Assembly (NCBI GenBank): GCA_050747865.1
Contig: JBOGJI010000079.1
Location: 1 to 14,339 of the forward strand
Source: JBOGJI01 sp050747865
Lineage (GTDB): Bacteria > Acidobacteriota > Thermoanaerobaculia > Multivoradales > JAHEKO01
Length of the DNA: 14,339 nucleotides
Direction of reading: 5' to 3'
Part shown: positions 1-7,153 of the stretch, piece after piece
Position numbering within the stretch: position 1 is the stretch's first letter
Layout of the letters: every line of letters starts with the position of its first letter
The notes under the pieces: model-generated
Databases searched by the model: none
What the model saw: only the letters and a program-made list of their open reading frames with translations
What the model was told of the DNA's origin: nothing
Position numbers and translations under genes: made by a program

Positions 1-975
1 GCGGTCAAGCGCCTTTGCGATGCCCGGCCTGATCCTGGCCGGTTCCTGCTCGCCGGAAGCGTGCGCGCCGAGGCGGAGGCGCCACTATGGCCGGGCACCG
101 GCAGGGTCGTCACAAAGCGCCTCTACGGCTTCACTCAGGCGGAGCTGGCCTCCTCGGTGACCACTCCCTTCATCGATCGCTGCTTCTCCGGTGCGCTCGA
201 CCCGCCCCGGTCCGACCTCGACCTCCGGGATCTCGTCGAGCTGGCGTTGTGCGGTGGATTCCCGGCGACCCTGGACCTGCCGGAGACCGTCCTCGGGGAG
301 TGGCTCAGGAGCTACCTCGAGCAGCTCGTCGCTCGCGACCTGGTTATCCTGAGACCTCGGGCCGACCGGGAGCTCCTGGCGCGTTTCGTCGAGGCTTCGG
401 CGGTCAAGACTGGCGCGGTGGCCGACATGACGGCCGCCGCGGCTGCCGCAGGCGTCAACCGGAGGACGGCCGACGACTACAGTGAGCTGCTGCGGGCCGT
501 GCACGTGCTGTCTCTGCTGCCGGCATGGCACAGCAACCGGCTCAAGCGATTGACGCGACGCCCCAAGCAACACCTCGTGGAGCCCGCCCTGCTCGGCCCC
601 GCGGCGGGCATCGACGCCGCTACGGTGCTCGGGGAGGTCGGTCTCAGCGGTCGGCTGCTCGAGTCATTCGTCGTCGCGCAGCTTCGGGCCGAGCTCGAAT
701 GGTCGGCTACGAGGGCCAGGATGTACCACCTGCGCCTGGAGAAGGGCGAGCACGAGGCCGACGTGGTGCTCGAAGCTGGCGGCCGGGTCGTTGCCATTGA
801 GGTGAAGGCTGCGGCGAGGGTCAGAGCACGCGACGCCCGCCACCTTGCCTGGCTACGAGATGAGCTCGGGGATCGATTCCAGCTCGGCGTCCTGCTGCAC
901 TGTGGACCGCTACCCCGTGAGCTGGATGACCGGCTGATCGCGGCACCGATAGAAACTCTTTGGCGCACCGCGTAG
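1..975 (+). CDS. DUF4143-type ATP-binding protein, 5'-truncated by window edge
   Basis: The reading frame is open from base 1, so the gene begins upstream. The first residues (AVKRLCDARP, then RFLLAGS) match the end of the AAA_14 ATPase core of the ATPase/DUF4143 family, where RFLLTGS-like strand residues precede the arginine region. The Walker motifs are therefore off-window. The middle is the helical DUF4143 region (GGFPATL, then YLEQLVARDL). The C-terminal third resembles a PD-(D/E)XK-like fold: HEADVVLE followed by VVAIEVKAAA, giving the D...ExK pattern usual in this family. These proteins are widespread and variable in accessory regions; their biochemical role is poorly defined. The gene ends at TAG 973-975 and faces the RES/Xre pair convergently. 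Family call is confident; function is not. Confidence 0.85.
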   Translation, partial: AVKRLCDARPDPGRFLLAGSVRAEAEAPLWPGTGRVVTKRLYGFTQAELASSVTTPFIDRCFSGALDPPRSDLDLRDLVELALCGGFPATLDLPETVLGEWLRSYLEQLVARDLVILRPRADRELLARFVEASAVKTGAVADMTAAAAAAGVNRRTADDYSELLRAVHVLSLLPAWHSNRLKRLTRRPKQHLVEPALLGPAAGIDAATVLGEVGLSGRLLESFVVAQLRAELEWSATRARMYHLRLEKGEHEADVVLEAGGRVVAIEVKAAARVRARDARHLAWLRDELGDRFQLGVLLHCGPLPRELDDRLIAAPIETLWRTA

Positions 976-1139
976 CGGTCGGTGCAGTCGTCGCTCTGTC
1001 CGGTGGCGGATGAGGACACAGGACACGATGCGGAGGATCCGCGGGGCACCTGGGCGACAGGGAGCAAGCTCCTGGACTCGCGACAACCGCTCCGTCTCAT
1101 CACCTGCCGCCGAGTTGCGGATTGGGACTGTCTCGTGGG

Positions 1140-1634
1140 CTACCTGGGCTCCCAGAGGCGTGGGTCGAACGAGAAGGGGTGCCGCTCGACATCTTCGATC
1201 ACGATGTCTCGTCCGACCCAGGGTGCAAGGAGCAGGTTCCACTCGAGCGGTACGACTGCAGACGGCACGACCAGAGCGGCGCTCCGCCGTTCTGCAGCCC
1301 ATCGGCTGCCGAAGCGCGGAATCTCAGGAGGCGGTGGATGGGCGCGCCATCGCGGCGGCAACTCGTCCGGGGTGACGACTTCGAGGGTCGTTCCCCGCGG
1401 CAGCGTCGCGGAGATCGCCTGGAACTCGCCCGCGAGGTCCTCCGGCGAGCCGTGGACCAGGACCTCGAGCGCGGCAAGGGCCAGCGAGCCCGAGCAGTAG
1501 ATCATTGCGGTGCCCGGTCGATTCCACCGACCTCCGTAGGTGGCGGCGCCAAGGCCGTCGAACGCTCGATCGGCGTGGGTGGGGCGCACCAATCGCCAGA
1601 CGCGACAAGGTAGCGCCGGAGGTGTGAGCTTCAG
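1140..1634 (-). CDS. RES-domain toxin, Xre-RES type II TA system (start codon non-standard)
   Basis: RES-family toxins deplete cellular NAD+ and are neutralised by a DUF2384 (Xre/MbcA/ParS) antitoxin encoded just upstream, as here. Visible family features are GGRWNRPG, then MIYCS ten residues after the GGRWN arginine, then ALEVLVH, and a C-terminal FDPRLWEPR. The first standard start is TTG at 1592, giving 150 aa. However, the same open frame upstream reads LPCRVWRLVRP, and the WR segment is a usual RES N-terminal feature, so TTG would cut into the domain. No ATG, GTG or TTG lies upstream in frame. A CTG at 1634-1632 overlaps the antitoxin stop as CTGA and would give a 164 aa protein beginning MKLTPPALPC, normal in length for the family. 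I annotate from that CTG as the likeliest start; the alternative is 1140-1592 or a start lost by mutation. Confidence 0.82.
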   Translation of the reverse strand: MKLTPPALPCRVWRLVRPTHADRAFDGLGAATYGGRWNRPGTAMIYCSGSLALAALEVLVHGSPEDLAGEFQAISATLPRGTTLEVVTPDELPPRWRAHPPPPEIPRFGSRWAAERRSAALVVPSAVVPLEWNLLLAPWVGRDIVIEDVERHPFSFDPRLWEPR

Positions 1635-2047
1635 CTGAAGATCCCGTGGTCGATGCGTCCGAAAACGGCCTCGACATCGCGGACGCCGACATCGGTGTCG
1701 AGGAGCGTCAGGGGTGCTCGTCCGCCGAGGGCTCGGTTCGGCGTGCGCAGCCAGTGCCGTAGGGCATCACCTGACCCCAGGGCGTCGCTTCCGTGCAGCG
1801 CCACCCGCGCGAGTCGCACCAGCCGGTCGGACGCGATCGGATTCAGTCGGACGGCACGTTTCGAGCGCGTGAGCGTGCGTTCCGAGACGCCCAGCAGGCT
1901 CGCGAGCTCCACCTGGCTGAGCCCCATGACCTGCATCAGGGTTTCCGCCGCCGAATAGGGCAGGCCGGAGCGGATCTGCTGGGCGAGTTCGTCCGCGCCG
2001 AGTAGCTCTCGCGGGTCTGCTTCCAGGCTCTGCAGGAGAGTCGCCAT
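1631..2047 (-). CDS. Xre/MbcA/ParS-type antitoxin (DUF2384) of the RES toxin
   Basis: 138 aa antitoxin partner of the downstream RES toxin. Residues 40-62 form an Xre-like helix-turn-helix (MGLSQVELASLLGVSERTLT). The C-terminal DUF2384 toxin-binding region shows the typical TPNRALGGRAPLTLLDT and a terminal GRIDHGIFS. The frame is open far upstream on this strand, but ATG 2047-2045 starts the recognisable protein and sits 9 bases after a -10 element of an almost consensus promoter, so longer starts can be excluded. There is no Shine-Dalgarno; the mRNA is probably leaderless or has a 1-3 base leader. The stop TGA (1633-1631) overlaps a possible CTG start of the toxin. As in characterised pairs, the antitoxin HTH probably autoregulates this promoter (inference). 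Confidence 0.9.
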   Translation of the reverse strand: MATLLQSLEADPRELLGADELAQQIRSGLPYSAAETLMQVMGLSQVELASLLGVSERTLTRSKRAVRLNPIASDRLVRLARVALHGSDALGSGDALRHWLRTPNRALGGRAPLTLLDTDVGVRDVEAVFGRIDHGIFS

Positions 2048-2056
2048 TTGTCGTCT

Positions 2057-2085
2057 ACTATACCGCCAATCGACGGCCGCGTCAA
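2057..2085 (-). promoter_or_regulatory. Sigma70-type promoter of the Xre-RES operon
   Basis: On the minus strand, TTGACG (2085-2080) and TATAGT (2062-2057) are separated by exactly 17 bp. Each hexamer differs from consensus at one position. Nine bases separate the -10 from the ATG at 2047, so transcription should begin at or within about three bases of the start codon. This is one of the best promoters by eye in the window. Confidence 0.8.
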
Positions 2086-2101
2086 GCTGAGGGGTACCGG
2101 A

Positions 2102-2113
2102 AGTCACGTGACT
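2102..2113. repeat. 12-bp perfect palindrome AGTCACGTGACT
   Basis: A perfect palindrome centred on CACGTG lies in the divergent region between the antitoxin promoter (-35 at 2080-2085) and the CPBP Shine-Dalgarno (2115-2119). Its placement would suit an operator for either direction, but no regulator is identified and a chance origin is possible. Confidence 0.4.
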
Positions 2114-2126
2114 CGGAGGTGCCGAT

Positions 2127-2987
2127 GTGTCAGCCTCCGCGCGCATGCAGCTTCTGCTTCTCGTGATCGCGGCGCTTCTGGCAGTCGGCGTCGACCTCCT
2201 CTCGTGGCGGCGGGGGCTGACGCCGCCGGCGCACAGGCTGCTGCCCGAGTGGCCTCTGAGCAGCCGGATCGGGCCGATGGTGCTGCGCGCCTTCGGCTGG
2301 GGCGCCGTGGCGGTCGTGTTGTGGATCGCGGTGCTGTCGCCGATCGCCTCGTTCGGGCAGCCGCCGCCCGAAAGCTTCGAGGGGGTGTCGCCGGCCGGTC
2401 TTTTCGTCCTGCACGCCGGTTTTTTCGTCGCCCTCGTCTTGTGGTTCGGCTCGGGGTTCCTGCCGCGCCTGCCGGTTTCGCCCCGGATCTGGTGGCGGGT
2501 CTGGTCGGCGCAGCTCGGCTGGCGCGCCAGCAAGATATCTCGCGAGCTGGCCCTGGGCCTGGCGGCGGGGGTCGCCGGGTGGACCGCGGTACTGGCCATC
2601 GTCTACGGAGTCGCGGCCGTCGCCTGGGCCGTGGGAGCGGAGGAGCTGGTGCCGCAGGAGCCTCCGGCGGTGATGGAGTACCTGATCGGCCTGCCGGTCG
2701 CCGTGCGCCTGGCGCTCGCCGCCTCCGCCGGGCTCGCCGAGGAGACCTTCTTCCGCGGTTTCCTGCAGCCGCGCGCCGGCATCGCGCTGTCGAGCACTCT
2801 GTTCGTCCTCGCCCATCTGAGCTACGGCCAGCCCTTCATGCTCCTCGGCGTGGCGCTGCTGTCGATCCTCTTCGCCTGGCTGGTTCGCTGGCGGCAGAGC
2901 ATCTGGGCCGCCGTCGTGGCGCATGCGACGTTCGACGCGATCCAGTTGCTGGTGGTGCTTCCCGTGCTCCACCGCTACGGGTTGTGA
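2127..2987 (+). CDS. CPBP family intramembrane metalloprotease (CAAX protease/Abi-like)
   Basis: 286 aa polytopic membrane protein of the CPBP family, related to Rce1-type glutamate proteases. All three family motifs are intact: E205-E206-T-F-F-R210, F226-V-L-A-H230 and H266-A-T-F-D270, which form the active site within membrane helices. Several hydrophobic segments precede them (about 8-24, 52-70, 92-110, 142-166). The N-terminal half is variable, as usual. GTG at 2127 is chosen because GGAGG at 2115-2119 lies 7 bases before it; an in-frame ATG at 2145 has no such site. It is the first gene of a same-strand run and stops 19 bases before the RsbW-like gene. The substrate is unknown; bacterial CPBP proteins act in protein maturation, bacteriocin immunity or anti-sigma cleavage. 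Confidence 0.88.
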   Translation: MSASARMQLLLLVIAALLAVGVDLLSWRRGLTPPAHRLLPEWPLSSRIGPMVLRAFGWGAVAVVLWIAVLSPIASFGQPPPESFEGVSPAGLFVLHAGFFVALVLWFGSGFLPRLPVSPRIWWRVWSAQLGWRASKISRELALGLAAGVAGWTAVLAIVYGVAAVAWAVGAEELVPQEPPAVMEYLIGLPVAVRLALAASAGLAEETFFRGFLQPRAGIALSSTLFVLAHLSYGQPFMLLGVALLSILFAWLVRWRQSIWAAVVAHATFDAIQLLVVLPVLHRYGL

Positions 2988-2991
2988 GTGC

Positions 2992-2997
2992 TAGACT
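2992..2997 (+). promoter_or_regulatory. Possible -10 element TAGACT, 9 bases before the RsbW-like start
   Basis: TAGACT lies in the 19-base gap after the CPBP gene, 9 bases before ATG 3007. The gene has no Shine-Dalgarno in that gap. No -35 is recognisable. It may give an internal leaderless transcript, or the gene may rely on read-through and coupling. Confidence 0.4.
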
Positions 2998-3006
2998 TCG
3001 CGCCCG

Positions 3007-3495
3007 ATGTCCTCGCCCAGCGAGCCACCCGGCGTCCACCTCGCCATCGAGAGCCGACTCGAGAACATCGATCTCGTCCAGGTGGTGGTGGAGGAGTCGT
3101 TGACCCGCCTCGATCTCGAGCAGGAGGCGGCGCAGTTCGTCGGCCTGGCGGTGCGCGAAGCGGTGGCGAACGCCATCCGCCACGGCAACCGGGAAGACCC
3201 GGACAAGCGCGTGGAGATCGACTTCCACGTCGAGGCGGGCGAGGTGGTGATCGTCGTGCAGGACGAAGGGGAGGGGTTCGACCCCGCGCAGGTGCCCGAT
3301 CCGCTGCAGGACGAGAACCTGCTGCGGCCGAACGGCCGCGGGCTACTCTTCATGCGCAACTTCATGGATTCGATCGAATATAGTGAACGGCCCGGGGGAG
3401 GGACGGTGGTGACGCTGCGCAAGCGCCTGAGCGCGGGCGAAGCGACGAGCAACGAGCCGGTGCCGACTGGCGACGACCGAGGAGTGAGCCCATGA
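3007..3495 (+). CDS. Anti-sigma factor serine kinase, RsbW/SpoIIAB-like (HATPase_c_2)
   Basis: 162 aa GHKL-type ATP-binding protein of the anti-sigma kinase family, cytoplasmic. In this family the protein binds either a sigma factor or a STAS antagonist and phosphorylates the latter on serine. The N box is E51-A-V-A-N55-A-I-R-H59; the G1 box is DEGEGF (86-91); the G2 box is NGRGLLFMR (109-117). The final 20 residues are a low-complexity tail. The start ATG 3007 gives the normal N-terminus for the family; it has no Shine-Dalgarno. The stop overlaps the STAS gene start as ATGA (3492-3495), so the two are translationally coupled, as expected for kinase and antagonist. No sigma factor or PP2C phosphatase is in the window, so the controlled factor is unknown; the pair could instead act on a non-sigma target. 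Confidence 0.9.
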   Translation: MSSPSEPPGVHLAIESRLENIDLVQVVVEESLTRLDLEQEAAQFVGLAVREAVANAIRHGNREDPDKRVEIDFHVEAGEVVIVVQDEGEGFDPAQVPDPLQDENLLRPNGRGLLFMRNFMDSIEYSERPGGGTVVTLRKRLSAGEATSNEPVPTGDDRGVSP

Positions 3496-3833
3496 TGATC
3501 GAGACCCGCACGGAAGGTGGCGTGACCATCCTGGAGCCGCACGGCAAGATCACGATCGGCGAGGGGGACGTGGCGCTGCGCGACGCGGTCCACCAGGCGC
3601 TCGATGGCGGCGCCAAGCAGCTCCTGATCGACCTCCACAGGACGACGACGATCGACTCGTCCGGCATCGGAGAGCTGGTGGCGGCGTACACCACGGTGAA
3701 GAACCGCGGCGGCGCCCTGAAGCTCCTCAACCTGCCCCCCAAGGTCCACGACATCCTGCAGATCACCCAGCTCGTCACCGTCTTCGAAGTCTTCGACGAC
3801 GAGGTCGACGCGCTGATGTCGTTCCAGAGTTGA
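3492..3833 (+). CDS. Anti-sigma factor antagonist, STAS domain (RsbV/SpoIIAA-like)
   Basis: 113 aa single STAS-domain protein, the normal size for RsbV/SpoIIAA antagonists. The phosphorylation loop is D55-S56-S57-G58-I-G, preceded by LLIDLHRTTTI; one of the two serines should be the phospho-acceptor for the adjacent kinase. When dephosphorylated it would sequester the kinase and release its partner. ATG 3492 overlaps the kinase stop in ATGA and has GGAG at 3481-3484, 7 bases upstream; a second ATG follows at 3495. The coupled kinase-antagonist order supports a working partner switch. Its stop lies 17 bases before the prolyl oligopeptidase start, so transcription probably continues into the envelope genes. 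Confidence 0.92.
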   Translation: MMIETRTEGGVTILEPHGKITIGEGDVALRDAVHQALDGGAKQLLIDLHRTTTIDSSGIGELVAAYTTVKNRGGALKLLNLPPKVHDILQITQLVTVFEVFDDEVDALMSFQS

Positions 3834-3850
3834 CCGGGGGGAGGCGCCCC

Positions 3851-6022
3851 ATGACCCAGGTTGGAGGCCGTGTCGGTTGGGGCTTGCTGCTCGTCGGCGC
3901 GGCGGCCGCGTTGCAGTGCTCGCGGGGCGGCGAGCCGGCGGTGCGCGAAAGCGAGGCGGCTCCCTTGAGCTATCCGGAGACGCGGCAGATCGAGCTGGTC
4001 GAGACGCTGCACGGCGTCGAGGTGCCGGATCCGTACCGCTGGCTCGAGGATCTCGACTCCGAGGAGACCAAGGCCTGGGTCGCGGCGCAGAACGAGGTGA
4101 CGTTCGGCTATCTCGAGCAGCTTCCCGGCCGCGAGGCCCTGCAGGCCCGGCTGACCGAGCTCTGGGACTACCCCAAATACGGTGTGCCTTTCGAGGAGGG
4201 CGGTCTCTACTTCTTCCAGCGCAATTCGGGGCTGCAGAACCAGAGCGTCCTCTACGTAGCCGAGGACCTGGCGGCGGAGCCCCGCGTGCTGCTCGACCCC
4301 AACACGCTGTCGCAGGACGGCACCATCTCCCTCGCCGGATATTCGGTCAGCGAGGACGGCAAGTACCTCGCCTACGCCCTGCAGTCGGGCGGCTCGGACT
4401 GGCTCGAGTGGCACGTCAAGGAGGTGGCGACCGGCGAAGACCTGCCGGATCACATCCGCTGGAGCAAGTTCTCCGGCGCCGCCTGGCGCCGCGACGGCTC
4501 GGGCTTCTATTACAGCCGCTACGACGAGCCGGCGGAGGGGCAAGCCCTCGAGGACGCCAACTACTTCCAGAAAGTCTACTTTCACCGGCTCGGCCCGGCA
4601 CAGGAGGAGGATCAGCTCGTCTATGAGCGGCCGGACGAGAAGGAGTGGGGCTTCTCGGCCAAGGTGAGCGAAGACGACCGGTATCTCGTCCTCTCGGTCT
4701 GGAAGGGCACGGATACCCGCAACCGCCTCTTCTACAAGGACCTGAGCCGGCCCGACGCGCAGGTCGTCGAGCTCATCGACGAGCTGGAGGCGGAATACCG
4801 CTTCATCGACAACGACGGCCCGATCTTCTGGCTCTACACCGACCTCGACGCCCCGCGCGGCAAGGTGATCGCCGTCGACACCCGGGCTCCCGCCAAGGAG
4901 AGCTGGCGCACCCTGATCCCGGAGGCGGAGGACGCCTTGCAAGGCGTCAACGTCGTCGCCGACCAGTTCGTGGCCAGCTATCTGAAGGACGCCTATTCGG
5001 TCGTGCGGCGGTTCAGTATGGAGGGTGAGCCGCTGGGCGAGATGGAGCTGCCGGGGCTGGGAACGGTGGGCGGTTTCGGGGGCGAGCGCGACGACACCGA
5101 GACCTGGTACACCTACACCGACTTCACGCGACCGGGCTCGATCTATCACCACGACTTCGAGGCCGGGACCAGCGAGCTGCTGTGGATCCCCGAGCTGCCC
5201 TTCGACCCGCAGGGCTACGAGACGCGGCAGGTCTTCTTCCCCTCCAAGGACGGCACCCGCATCCCCATGTTCCTCACCGCCAGGAAGGGTGTGCTGGACG
5301 CCGAGGGAGCCCGCCCGGCCTTGCTCTACGGCTACGGCGGCTTCAACATCCCCGTGGTGCCCGTCTTCAGCGTCGCCAACCTGGTGTGGATGGAGCAGGG
5401 CGGCATCTACGCCTCGGTCAACCTGCGCGGCGGCGGCGAATACGGCAAGCGCTGGCACGAGGCGGGGATGCTGCACAACAAGCAGAACGTCTTCGACGAT
5501 TTCATCGCCGCCGCCGAGTGGCTGGTCGGCGAGGGATACACGTCGCCGGAGAAGCTGGCGATCCGCGGCGGCTCGAACGGCGGGCTGCTGGTGGGGGCGG
5601 TGATGACCCAGCGGCCGGGCCTGGTGGCCGTGGCGCTGCCCGCCGTCGGCGTGCTCGACCTGCTGCGGTTCCACAAGTTCACCATCGGCTGGGCGTGGAC
5701 CTCCGACTACGGTGACCCCGAGGCTGCGGAGGACTTCCGGTACCTGATGACCTACTCGCCGTACCACAACCTCGAGCCCGGGACCGACTACCCGGCGACC
5801 CTGCTCACCACCGCCGACCACGACGATCGCGTCGTGCCGGCGCACAGCTTCAAGTTCGCCTCCCGGCTGCAGGCGGCGCAAGCGGGCGAGGACCCGGTGC
5901 TGATCCGCATCGAGACGCGGGCGGGGCACGGCGGCGGCAAGCCGACCACGAAGCAGATCGAGGAGGCGCGGGACGTCCTGGCGTTCGCCCTCCACCACGT
6001 GGGCAATCGACGTCCATTCTGA
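3851..6022 (+). CDS. Prolyl oligopeptidase family serine protease (S9A), probably exported
   Basis: 723 aa protein of the S9A family, which cleaves short peptides after proline. The N-terminal beta-propeller begins around residue 35 with the conserved DPYRWLEDL. The C-terminal alpha/beta-hydrolase domain (from about 440, with LLYGYGGFN) has all three catalytic residues: S575 in GGSNGG, D658 in DHDDRVVP and H693 in AGHGGGK. The arginine after D658-D659 matches the substrate-binding arginine of the porcine enzyme. ATG 3851 is chosen because a GGGGAGG-rich Shine-Dalgarno lies just upstream; an earlier TTG at 3830 would overlap the STAS gene. Residues 8-22 are a hydrophobic signal segment ending at C23; the residues before C23 (A-L-Q) do not fit a standard lipobox, so it is either a soluble periplasmic protein or an unusual lipoprotein. 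Confidence 0.95.
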   Translation: MTQVGGRVGWGLLLVGAAAALQCSRGGEPAVRESEAAPLSYPETRQIELVETLHGVEVPDPYRWLEDLDSEETKAWVAAQNEVTFGYLEQLPGREALQARLTELWDYPKYGVPFEEGGLYFFQRNSGLQNQSVLYVAEDLAAEPRVLLDPNTLSQDGTISLAGYSVSEDGKYLAYALQSGGSDWLEWHVKEVATGEDLPDHIRWSKFSGAAWRRDGSGFYYSRYDEPAEGQALEDANYFQKVYFHRLGPAQEEDQLVYERPDEKEWGFSAKVSEDDRYLVLSVWKGTDTRNRLFYKDLSRPDAQVVELIDELEAEYRFIDNDGPIFWLYTDLDAPRGKVIAVDTRAPAKESWRTLIPEAEDALQGVNVVADQFVASYLKDAYSVVRRFSMEGEPLGEMELPGLGTVGGFGGERDDTETWYTYTDFTRPGSIYHHDFEAGTSELLWIPELPFDPQGYETRQVFFPSKDGTRIPMFLTARKGVLDAEGARPALLYGYGGFNIPVVPVFSVANLVWMEQGGIYASVNLRGGGEYGKRWHEAGMLHNKQNVFDDFIAAAEWLVGEGYTSPEKLAIRGGSNGGLLVGAVMTQRPGLVAVALPAVGVLDLLRFHKFTIGWAWTSDYGDPEAAEDFRYLMTYSPYHNLEPGTDYPATLLTTADHDDRVVPAHSFKFASRLQAAQAGEDPVLIRIETRAGHGGGKPTTKQIEEARDVLAFALHHVGNRRPF

Positions 6023-7143
6023 GCCTCCTGCGCCGCATCTCACGCCTCGCGCCTTGGATCGTGCTCTCGGTCGGTGTCGCGCTGGCGCAGGACCCGCTCG
6101 ACACCCGCACCCGGGAGCTGGAAGCGATCCGCGCCGAGATCGCGGGCCTGCAGGCTCGGCTGGACGAGGTGCGGAATCGCCGCGCCGGGTTGACCGACGA
6201 GCTGACCCGTCTCGATCTGGAGCTGCAGCTCGTCGCTCAGCGCCTTGCCGAAGCGACGACCGCGCGGCAGCTGCTCGAGCAGCGGATCCAGACGACCGAG
6301 GCGAGGGTGGCGAGACTGGCCGCGGCGGAGCGGCAGGCGAGCGAGCGCCTCCGGCGGTCGCTGATCGGGCTCTACCGGCTGGGCCGCGGCGGCTACCTGC
6401 GCCTGGCCCTGTCGATCAGCTCGGGCGACGACCTGGTGCACGGCGTGCGCGTGCTGCGCTATCTGTCGCGCCGCGACGCCAGGGCCTTCGAGCGCTACCT
6501 CGACGCGCGGGCGGCGCTGAGCGTCGAGCGGGAGGAGCTCGGCGAGCAGCGCCGGCGCCTGCAGAGCTGGATCGGCGGCGAGCACCGGCGCCGGCGGGAG
6601 CTGGAAGACCTGCGGGCGCGGCAGGCGGTCCTGCTGGCGCGCGTGGAAGCGGAGCAGGAGGGGCTGGCCGGGCGCTCGCGGGCGCTGGAGGAGCACGAGC
6701 GCAAGCTCTCCAACCTCCTCGACTTCCTCTATGGACGGACCACGGGCTCGCTGGCGGGAGAGCCGATCCAGGAGTTCCGTGGCGTTCTCGACTGGCCGGC
6801 GGCGGGCAATGTGGTCGAGGGATTCGGGCCGCGCCGCGATCCCCGGTACCAGACCCTGGTTCCCCACAACGGCATCGCCGTGGCGACGTCGCAAGGGGCG
6901 CCGGTGAACGCCATCTACCCCGGCGAGGTGGTCTTCGCGGCGTTGTTTGAGGGGTACGGGCGCATGGTCGTCGTCAGCCACCCGGGGCGCGTGTTCAGCG
7001 TCTACGCCAGGCTCGAGTCCCTCGAGGTCGTTCAGGGCGTCGTGGTATCGTTCGGCCAGCGCCTGGGGCGGGCGAGCGACCGCCTCTACTTCGAGATCCG
7101 GGAGCAGAACCGTCCGGTGGATCCACGGATCTGGCTGCGCTAG
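6019..7143 (+). CDS. EnvC-like murein hydrolase activator (coiled coil plus degenerate LytM/M23 domain)
   Basis: Periplasmic EnvC-family protein: a long charged coiled coil (about residues 25-245) followed by a LytM domain (about 257-374). EnvC-type proteins activate amidases and do not cut peptidoglycan themselves. That fits here: the metal-binding HxGxD is HNGIA (283-287), and the usual HxH is replaced by the EnvC-like RLYFEIRE; the end, PVDPRIWLR, is also EnvC-like. The first standard start, GTG 6061, leaves only MLSVGVALAQ, too short and uncharged for a signal peptide. The upstream frame reads LSLLRRISRL then APWIVLSVGVALAQ, a complete signal peptide, but no ATG/GTG/TTG begins it. CTG 6019-6021 overlaps the preceding stop as CTGA and is taken as the probable start (374 aa). 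The S41-like gene follows after 10 bases. Confidence 0.85.
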   Translation: MSLLRRISRLAPWIVLSVGVALAQDPLDTRTRELEAIRAEIAGLQARLDEVRNRRAGLTDELTRLDLELQLVAQRLAEATTARQLLEQRIQTTEARVARLAAAERQASERLRRSLIGLYRLGRGGYLRLALSISSGDDLVHGVRVLRYLSRRDARAFERYLDARAALSVEREELGEQRRRLQSWIGGEHRRRRELEDLRARQAVLLARVEAEQEGLAGRSRALEEHERKLSNLLDFLYGRTTGSLAGEPIQEFRGVLDWPAAGNVVEGFGPRRDPRYQTLVPHNGIAVATSQGAPVNAIYPGEVVFAALFEGYGRMVVVSHPGRVFSVYARLESLEVVQGVVVSFGQRLGRASDRLYFEIREQNRPVDPRIWLR

Positions 7144-7153
7144 AGGCGTCCAC

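Noticed and set aside
1026..1075. Small hairpins GCGGA-GGA-TCCGC and GGAGC-AA-GCTCC between the convergent ATPase and RES genes as a terminator
   Set aside because: Stems are only 5 bp and no T-tract follows on either strand, so an intrinsic terminator cannot be supported.
982..1613. Plus-strand open frames across the RES toxin region
   Set aside because: They are antisense to the RES gene, which has clear family motifs; their products are Arg/Ser-rich with no domain.
2048..2599. N-terminal extension of the antitoxin frame (322 codons in total)
   Set aside because: The extension lies upstream of the promoter and antisense to the CPBP gene, and looks like shadow sequence; the real protein starts at 2047.
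2130..2972. 280-codon minus-strand frame antisense to the CPBP gene
   Set aside because: Low-complexity Arg/Gln/Gly/Pro product; the plus strand carries all three CPBP motifs.
3362..6043. 893-codon open frame on the minus strand across the oligopeptidase gene
   Set aside because: It is antisense to a clear S9A protein with intact catalytic residues. Its composition is repetitive Val/Leu/Gly/Arg as expected from the complement of GC-rich coding sequence, with no domain.
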